Below, piece by piece: positions 32,210 to 36,866 of a stretch of 36,866 nt of DNA. The stretch's first letter is position 1, and every line of letters starts with the position of its first letter. This DNA is from Bacteroidota bacterium (GTDB lineage: Bacteria; Bacteroidota; Bacteroidia; Chitinophagales; BACL12): positions 1-36,866 of the forward strand of contig WGOA01000053.1 of NCBI GenBank assembly GCA_016124275.1, given 5' to 3'. Below the pieces are notes generated by a model, which saw only the letters and a program-made list of their open reading frames with translations, was not told the origin of the DNA and searched no databases. The position numbers and the translations under genes were made by a program.

Positions 32210-33939
32210 ACGAAAAACGCATCCGCAACCGCCGGATGGCGCTGCTGCAGTTGTTGCTGTTGCTGGGCATTCTGGTGGCGGTCAACTGGCTGGGGTCGGT
32301 GTATTACGCCCGCGTTGACCTGACCGCTGAGAAGCGTTTCAGCATGGCGGAGCCCACCCGCGACCTGCTGCGCAACCTGGAAGACATCGTGGCGATAACA
32401 GTGTACCTGGACGGGAACCTTCCCCCGAACCTTGCCAGGCTTCAGGAAGAAACCCTGCGCCTGTTGCGGCAATGGGAGCGTGAAGCTGGCGGCAATTTGG
32501 TGTTTCGCATTCAGGACCCCAACGCCATCAGCGACCGCGACAACCGGCTGGCGTTTTACAAACAGCTGCAGGAGCGCAGTCTTTTTCCGGTGGAATTCCG
32601 GGCTTCGGCGTCGGCAGGCGAGGGTTTGTCGCAATCCTATGTTTTTCCCTACGCCGAACTGGAGTACCAGGGCGGTGAGCCGGAGGCCATTGTGTTGCTG
32701 GATTATCCCCAGCCCGTGCTGACCCCGCAATACGATCCCGAGGCTGCTGTGGCCATGCTGGAATACAATTTCGCCCGAGCCATTGTCCGGGCCACCCGCC
32801 GCATCAAGCCGCGCATTGCTTTTGTGGAAGGGCAGGGTGAGCTCGATACGCTGGAAGTGCTGGACCTGGAGTATGCGCTGCGCGAGTTTTACCGCGTGGA
32901 CCGCTTTGACCTGAATGCCATCAATCAGATTGACACCGGGTACCAGGCACTGATTCTGGCGGGATCGTCCCGGAATTTTTCGATGGTGAACAAGTACAAA
33001 CTGGACCAGTACGTCATGCGCGGAGGCAGCATCCTCTGGTGCCTGGACGGCGTTCAGGCCGAGTTTGACAGTTTGCGGCGGCGCGGTGAGTTCTTTACGC
33101 AGCCCTTCGCCCGGCAAATGGAAGATTTGCTGTTTCAGTACGGCGCGCGCATCAACGAAAACCTGATCCAGGACCGGCAATGCGCCCGCATTGCGGTGCC
33201 GATGGGCAACAGCGGCCAGTTTGAAAACCGACCCTGGCCTTATGATCCGATTCTGACCAACGTGAACCCGGGGCACCCGATTACGCGCAATCTGGACGCG
33301 ATTGAGGGGCGGTTTGTGTCTTCGGTGGATACGGTGATTGTGCCTGGCGTGCGCAAAACGGTGCTGCTGAGCAGCTCGGCGAATGCGCGTTTTCTGCCCG
33401 ATCCGGTGCGAGTGCGGTTCAACCTGCTGGTGACGCCGCTTAGCGACGAGCAGTACAACCGGGCTAACCTGCCGGTAGCGGTGCTGTTGGAAGGGTCTTT
33501 TCCATCGGCGTTCCGGTCCATACGCAGCCTGGCCACGCAGTTCAGCAGCCGGGGGGTGGGGGGTGCCGAGTTCCTGCTTAGCGGGGTTCCCAGCCGTCAG
33601 ATTGTCATCGGCGATGCGGACATGGTTCGCAATGCGGTGGCGCCGGATGGGCGGATTGCACCGCTCGGGTTGAACAACATTGAGCAGTACATTTTTGCCA
33701 ACAAGGATTTTGCCTTGAATTGCGTGGAATACTTAACGGACGAAGGGGGACTCATGGAATCGCGGGCCAAGGTGATTCGCCTCCGGCCCCTGGATCCACT
33801 CAAAGTCAGCGAAAGCAGGACGTACTGGCCCTTTTTCAGTGTCATCGCACCGCTTTTCATCCTGATGCTGTTCGGGGGTATTTACAACGTGTTGCGCTAC
33901 CGCCGCTACGGGCAGATCCCCCCAACCAACCTTCCATGA
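32203..33939 (+). CDS. gldG: Gliding-motility ABC transporter substrate-binding/auxiliary protein GldG
   Basis: The 578-residue protein has an N-terminal anchor helix (about 12-32, LLQLLLLLGILVAVNWLGS), a large extracytoplasmic region opening with the GldG signature YYARVDLTAEKRFSMAEPTRDLL, and a C-terminal helix (YWPFFSVIAPLFILMLFGGIY). The region resembles the ABC-type uncharacterised transport system domain found in GldG and intraflagellar-transport-like proteins. It overlaps gldF by seven bases and its own stop overlaps the DUF4340 start (ATGA), so the genes are tightly coupled. Confidence 0.92.
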   Translation: MVNEKRIRNRRMALLQLLLLLGILVAVNWLGSVYYARVDLTAEKRFSMAEPTRDLLRNLEDIVAITVYLDGNLPPNLARLQEETLRLLRQWEREAGGNLVFRIQDPNAISDRDNRLAFYKQLQERSLFPVEFRASASAGEGLSQSYVFPYAELEYQGGEPEAIVLLDYPQPVLTPQYDPEAAVAMLEYNFARAIVRATRRIKPRIAFVEGQGELDTLEVLDLEYALREFYRVDRFDLNAINQIDTGYQALILAGSSRNFSMVNKYKLDQYVMRGGSILWCLDGVQAEFDSLRRRGEFFTQPFARQMEDLLFQYGARINENLIQDRQCARIAVPMGNSGQFENRPWPYDPILTNVNPGHPITRNLDAIEGRFVSSVDTVIVPGVRKTVLLSSSANARFLPDPVRVRFNLLVTPLSDEQYNRANLPVAVLLEGSFPSAFRSIRSLATQFSSRGVGGAEFLLSGVPSRQIVIGDADMVRNAVAPDGRIAPLGLNNIEQYIFANKDFALNCVEYLTDEGGLMESRAKVIRLRPLDPLKVSESRTYWPFFSVIAPLFILMLFGGIYNVLRYRRYGQIPPTNLP

Positions 33940-34967
33940 AACGCACGCTTATTTATGCTCTTGTTTTAGCCGCCTTGGGCGTAGCTGTTTGGTTTGGGGT
34001 GTTGCAAAAGCAGGTCGGCACCCGTTCTCTGGCGCAAAATGCGTTTGCCTACCCGGACACGGCGAACATTTCCAAGATTTTTCTGGCCGACCTGGGCAAC
34101 AAAGAGATTCTGTTGGAGCGCAAAAGTCCGGGTACCTGGACGGTTAACGGAAAATTCAACGCGCGGAGGGATATTTTGGAAACCCTTTTGTCCACCTTGG
34201 TGCAGGTTGAAACCAAGTACCCGGTCAACAAGGCGCAATATGACCTGGCCGTGCGGGAAATTGCCGGAAACCACACCAAAGTGGAGATTTACGACAAGAA
34301 GGGCGTTCGGGCCATGACGTATTATGTCGGCCCGCCAACGGTTCGCAACCGGGGCAATTTCATGAAGCTGGAGAAGGGCAAAGACCCTTATGTGGTGCAC
34401 ATTCCGGGCCTGGATGGTTTTCTGCAAACCCGTTATGTTGTTGACGAGGCCGATTGGCGGGACCGAACCATCTTCCGCTACACGCCGCCGCAGGTGCAGG
34501 AGCTCAGCGTTACTTACGCTACTAACCCGGATTCCAGCTGGACCCTGAAACGCACGGGCGAAAACGCCTTTTCCCTGAGCAGCAGCCTGGAAACCGACAA
34601 CCGGACGCTCAATGTTCGCGCTACCACCGCCTACCTGATGCACTATCGCAACATCCAGTTAGAGGCCTATATGAACGACTGGATCAAGCGCGATTCTGTG
34701 CTGGGCTCCACGCCCATTTGCACCCTTTCTGTGAAAACAATGGCCGGCGAAGTCAATAATGTGTACTTGTACTTCAGGTCCATCAACCAGCGCTCCAAGT
34801 TGCAATCTGACCCCTTGGGGAACCCGCTCGATTTTGATCGCGACAAATACTATGCCTCGCTTCGGGAAGGCAAGGACCTGGCCTTGGTGCAGGATTTCGT
34901 ATTCGGAAAGTTATTTATTGGGCCCAGTTATTTCTACCAGCCGGAACCCGGGCAGCGCGTACCGTAA
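33936..34967 (+). CDS. DUF4340 domain protein coupled to gldG
   Basis: The 343-residue protein has an N-terminal anchor (MKRTLIYALVLAALGVAVWFG), then DUF4340-type beta-rich repeats: ISKIFLADLGNKEILLER with GTWTVNGKFNARRDILETLLSTL, and YYVGPPTVRNRGNFMKLE, and DWRDRTIFRYTPPQVQELSV. DUF4340 proteins are found next to GldG-type ABC systems in several phyla, so this is probably a periplasmic auxiliary of the transporter (inference). The ATG at 33936 overlaps the gldG stop by four bases; longer frames lie inside gldG. Confidence 0.88.
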   Translation: MKRTLIYALVLAALGVAVWFGVLQKQVGTRSLAQNAFAYPDTANISKIFLADLGNKEILLERKSPGTWTVNGKFNARRDILETLLSTLVQVETKYPVNKAQYDLAVREIAGNHTKVEIYDKKGVRAMTYYVGPPTVRNRGNFMKLEKGKDPYVVHIPGLDGFLQTRYVVDEADWRDRTIFRYTPPQVQELSVTYATNPDSSWTLKRTGENAFSLSSSLETDNRTLNVRATTAYLMHYRNIQLEAYMNDWIKRDSVLGSTPICTLSVKTMAGEVNNVYLYFRSINQRSKLQSDPLGNPLDFDRDKYYASLREGKDLALVQDFVFGKLFIGPSYFYQPEPGQRVP

Positions 34968-35011
34968 GGGATCCCTTCACCATGTATTCCCAGGCCAGAG
35001 GGCTCACTATC

Positions 35012-35034
35012 ATACCAAGCAGGATGGTATTTTG
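35012..35034 (+). terminator. Weak hairpin after the gld operon
   Basis: ATACCA (35012-35017) pairs with TGGTAT (35025-35030) across a 7-nt loop and is followed by ttt. The stem is short and AT-containing and the T-tract is poor, so it may attenuate rather than terminate. Confidence 0.35.
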
Positions 35035-35114
35035 GTACTGGACTTCGCGCTTGCCGCTGCAAGGGTTGAAAAGATTGTGCCTTTCTTGGATTTAAGCTAC
35101 TTGATGATGTATAT

Positions 35115-35143
35115 TGTATCGTTAAATTCGGGATTACGATACA
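35115..35143. promoter_or_regulatory. Candidate TetR operator overlapping the tetR leader
   Basis: A perfect 8-bp inverted repeat, TGTATCGT-N13-ACGATACA, ends three bases before the TetR ATG (35147). Such palindromes upstream of a tetR gene usually bind its product and give autorepression. The 13-nt spacer is longer than in typical TetR operators. Confidence 0.55.
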
Positions 35144-35146
35144 CCC

Positions 35147-35710
35147 ATGCCTCGTACCAAGAAGTTCAACCCTGATCATGTCTTAGATCAGGCGACGGAA
35201 GTCTTTGCCAAACACGGTTACTACGGGGTCAGCATGTCTTTGCTGGTGGAACGGCTGCGTGTCAATCGGGCAAGCCTTTATGGAACCTTTGGCGACAAGC
35301 AGCGCCTGTACCGGGAATGCCTGAATCGCTATGTCCAAATCTGGCCTGTCCCCCACCAAAACGGCAGTGAAAACGGCGTACTGGATATGTTAGAGGCCAT
35401 TCGCAAGCGCTATTATGCTCATCCGGAGGCAAGGGGTTGCTTTCTGTTGAAATCGGGTTCCGAAGTCGGAGCTGATTTCCCGGAAATCTCGGAATTTGTA
35501 AGCGAATATTACCTGGGAGTAGAGAAAAGCTTTAAAGGCTACCTGGAGAAGCAGGGGAAGGAACCTGCAACTGCAAAATTCTTGAGTGCTAAAGATGGTG
35601 CGCGCTACCTGGTCAACCAGTGCTACGGCATGCACGTGCAGGCCCAGATGTCTCCAGATCTCAAACGGTCGCGAGAGATCATCAACCAGGCTTTAGCGTT
35701 GCTGTCCTGA
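35147..35710 (+). CDS. TetR/AcrR family transcriptional regulator
   Basis: The 187-residue protein opens MPRTKKFNPDHVLDQATEVFAKHGYYGVSMSLLVERLRVNRASLYGTFGDKQRLYRECLNRYV, i.e. a TetR helix-turn-helix over about residues 8-55 (key motif LLVERLRVNRASLYGTFGDK). The remainder is a helical ligand-binding and dimerisation domain of usual length, with an ARGCFLLKS segment found in the AcrR-type subfamily. The inducer is unknown. It sits between the gld operon and dnaN on the same strand, which makes it a possible insertion into an otherwise conserved neighbourhood, and an inverted repeat at its start suggests autoregulation. Confidence 0.9.
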   Translation: MPRTKKFNPDHVLDQATEVFAKHGYYGVSMSLLVERLRVNRASLYGTFGDKQRLYRECLNRYVQIWPVPHQNGSENGVLDMLEAIRKRYYAHPEARGCFLLKSGSEVGADFPEISEFVSEYYLGVEKSFKGYLEKQGKEPATAKFLSAKDGARYLVNQCYGMHVQAQMSPDLKRSREIINQALALLS

Positions 35711-35791
35711 TTGGGGAGACCCTTTTCGTTCCAATTTGTCCACATGGTCATCGCGGGAAACCGGGTTCGCACTGCTTTAGGGCGAATCCTT

Positions 35792-35799
35792 TACCTTTG
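35792..35799 (+). promoter_or_regulatory. Candidate -7 element of dnaN
   Basis: TACCTTTG is a perfect TAnnTTTG match 21 bp before the dnaN ATG. It lies in the 110-bp gap after tetR, so dnaN can be transcribed independently. No convincing -33 was seen. Confidence 0.45.
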
Positions 35800-35820
35800 T
35801 CTTCCTTAAAAACGCCCCGC

Positions 35821-36866
35821 ATGAAGTTTATCGTCTCCACCACCGCCCTGCTGCGCCAATTGCAGCTTATGAACGGGGTGATTAGCACGAATACTGTCCT
35901 GCCCATTCTGGAAGGTTTTTTGTTTGAAATCCAGGGGGGCCGGCTCAAGATATCCGCGACTGACTTGGAAACGTCCATGTCCAGCTCGCTGGATATTGAA
36001 TCCAAGGACAGTGGCAAAATCGCTATCCCTGCGCGCATTTTGGTAGAAACGCTCAAGACCCTGCCCGAACAGCCGCTGAGTTTCCGCATTGACGACAAAA
36101 CCTTCGGTGTTGAAATCACCACGGATCGCGGTAAGTATAAGCTGACGGGCGAAAACGGCGATGACTTCCCCCGCATCCCGGTGGCTGAAAATGTCTCCGG
36201 GTTGACCATCCCTTCGGGAGGCTTGCAACGGGCCATCAACAAGACGCTTTTTGCGGTCAGCAACGATGAATTGCGCCCAGCCATGACGGGTGTTTACTTT
36301 CAATTGGAAACGGACGGCATCACGTTTGTCGGCACGGACGCGCATAAATTGGTGCGCTACCGCCGCAATGATGTCGTTAGCTCGGAGCAAGCATCGTTCA
36401 TTGTGCCCCGCAAGGCCCTCAGTTTGCTCAAATCGGCCCTTCCTTCAGAGGAGACGCAGGTGAGCATCTCCTACAACAACTCCAACGCCTTTTTCCGCTT
36501 TGGGGAGGTTGATCTGATCTGCCGCCTGATTGATGCCCGCTACCCGGATTACAACGCAGTCATTCCCAAGGAGAACCCCAACACCTTGTTGATCTCGCGG
36601 GCAGAATTGCTCAATACCCTCAAGCGGGTCATGATTTTCTCCAACAAAACCACGCACCAGGTCCTCTTGCGCATTGCGGGCAGTGATCTGCAGGTTTCTG
36701 CGCAGGATCTGGACTTTAGCAATGAGGCCAGCGAGCGCCTGGATTGCGAATACACCGGCGAAAACATGGAAATTGGGTTCAACGCCCGCTTCCTGTTGGA
36801 AATGATCAATGCCATGGACACCGAGCAGGTGCGTTTTGAGCTCTCCACCCCTACCCGCGCAGGCTT
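35821..36866 (+). CDS. dnaN: DNA polymerase III beta subunit (sliding clamp), 3' truncated by window edge
   Basis: The open frame from ATG 35821 runs to the window end without a stop, giving 348 complete codons of an expected 370 or so. It encodes the ring clamp that tethers DNA polymerase III. Opening MKFIVSTTALLRQLQLMNGVISTNTVLPILEGF (key motif NTVLPILEGF), domain-2 GVYFQLETDGITFVGTDAHKL and domain-3 RFGEVDLICRLIDARYPDYNAVIP are standard clamp features. The last ~25 residues are outside the window. A -7 element lies 21 bp upstream. Confidence 0.96.
   Translation, partial: MKFIVSTTALLRQLQLMNGVISTNTVLPILEGFLFEIQGGRLKISATDLETSMSSSLDIESKDSGKIAIPARILVETLKTLPEQPLSFRIDDKTFGVEITTDRGKYKLTGENGDDFPRIPVAENVSGLTIPSGGLQRAINKTLFAVSNDELRPAMTGVYFQLETDGITFVGTDAHKLVRYRRNDVVSSEQASFIVPRKALSLLKSALPSEETQVSISYNNSNAFFRFGEVDLICRLIDARYPDYNAVIPKENPNTLLISRAELLNTLKRVMIFSNKTTHQVLLRIAGSDLQVSAQDLDFSNEASERLDCEYTGENMEIGFNARFLLEMINAMDTEQVRFELSTPTRAG

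Noticed and set aside
1..36866. tRNA, rRNA, prophage, integrase or toxin-antitoxin genes
   Set aside because: I scanned the intergenic gaps and found no cloverleaf-like sequences or matching protein motifs; small structured RNAs could still be missed without computation.

Overview
The window looks like a chromosomal segment of a GC-rich member of the Bacteroidota, most likely a marine or environmental Saprospiria/Lewinella-like or Chitinophagales-like lineage. This is inferred from gene content only. The evidence is: (i) secreted proteins with type IX secretion (T9SS) C-terminal sorting domains and a gliding-motility-associated (CHU_C) C-terminus; (ii) a gldA-gldF-gldG gliding ABC-transporter operon; (iii) the Bacteroidota order DUF6089 barrel - uppS - bamA - ompH - ompH - murI; (iv) several near-perfect TAnnTTTG (-7) promoter elements just upstream of start codons; and (v) weak or absent Shine-Dalgarno sequences.

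Layout. 1-7.0 kb is accessory and mostly on the minus strand: a truncated beta-helix protein, an AspT/YidE-type antiporter, a plus-strand patatin phospholipase, a GH127-type beta-L-arabinofuranosidase homologue and a secreted Ntn (linear amide C-N) hydrolase. The last two carry short in-frame tandem duplications at their 5' ends. 7.3-13.8 kb is a compact envelope-biogenesis operon ending in a strong terminator. 13.9-21.5 kb holds surface and storage functions: a LamG/T9SS protein, a GT28-like glycosyltransferase followed by three 25-bp tandem repeats, a small lipoprotein, a ferritin, a multi-histidine membrane protein of unknown function and a large CHU_C adhesin-like protein. 21.5-27.9 kb is information processing and regulation: uvrA, an ECF-type sigma factor followed by a small acidic protein with a structured intercistronic leader, a DUF2007-like membrane protein and recA. 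27.9-30.3 kb has a 123-bp inverted-repeat element, a CpeT/CpcT-like lipoprotein and glycyl-tRNA synthetase. 30.4-36.9 kb has gldA-gldF-gldG-DUF4340 as one overlapping operon, a TetR regulator with a candidate operator, and a 3'-truncated dnaN.

How the genes relate. The uppS-bamA-ompH-murI block supplies the undecaprenyl carrier, outer-membrane protein insertion, periplasmic chaperones and D-glutamate for peptidoglycan. The Gld ABC operon and the CTD-bearing secreted proteins fit a T9SS/gliding lifestyle. I see no CRISPR array, prophage, integrase, toxin-antitoxin pair, tRNA or rRNA. The best candidates for under-described biology are the CpeT-like lipoprotein in an apparently non-phototrophic context, the sigma factor/small protein pair with its RNA structure, the 123-bp inverted repeat, the ferritin-linked multi-histidine membrane protein, and the recurring short tandem duplications at gene boundaries.
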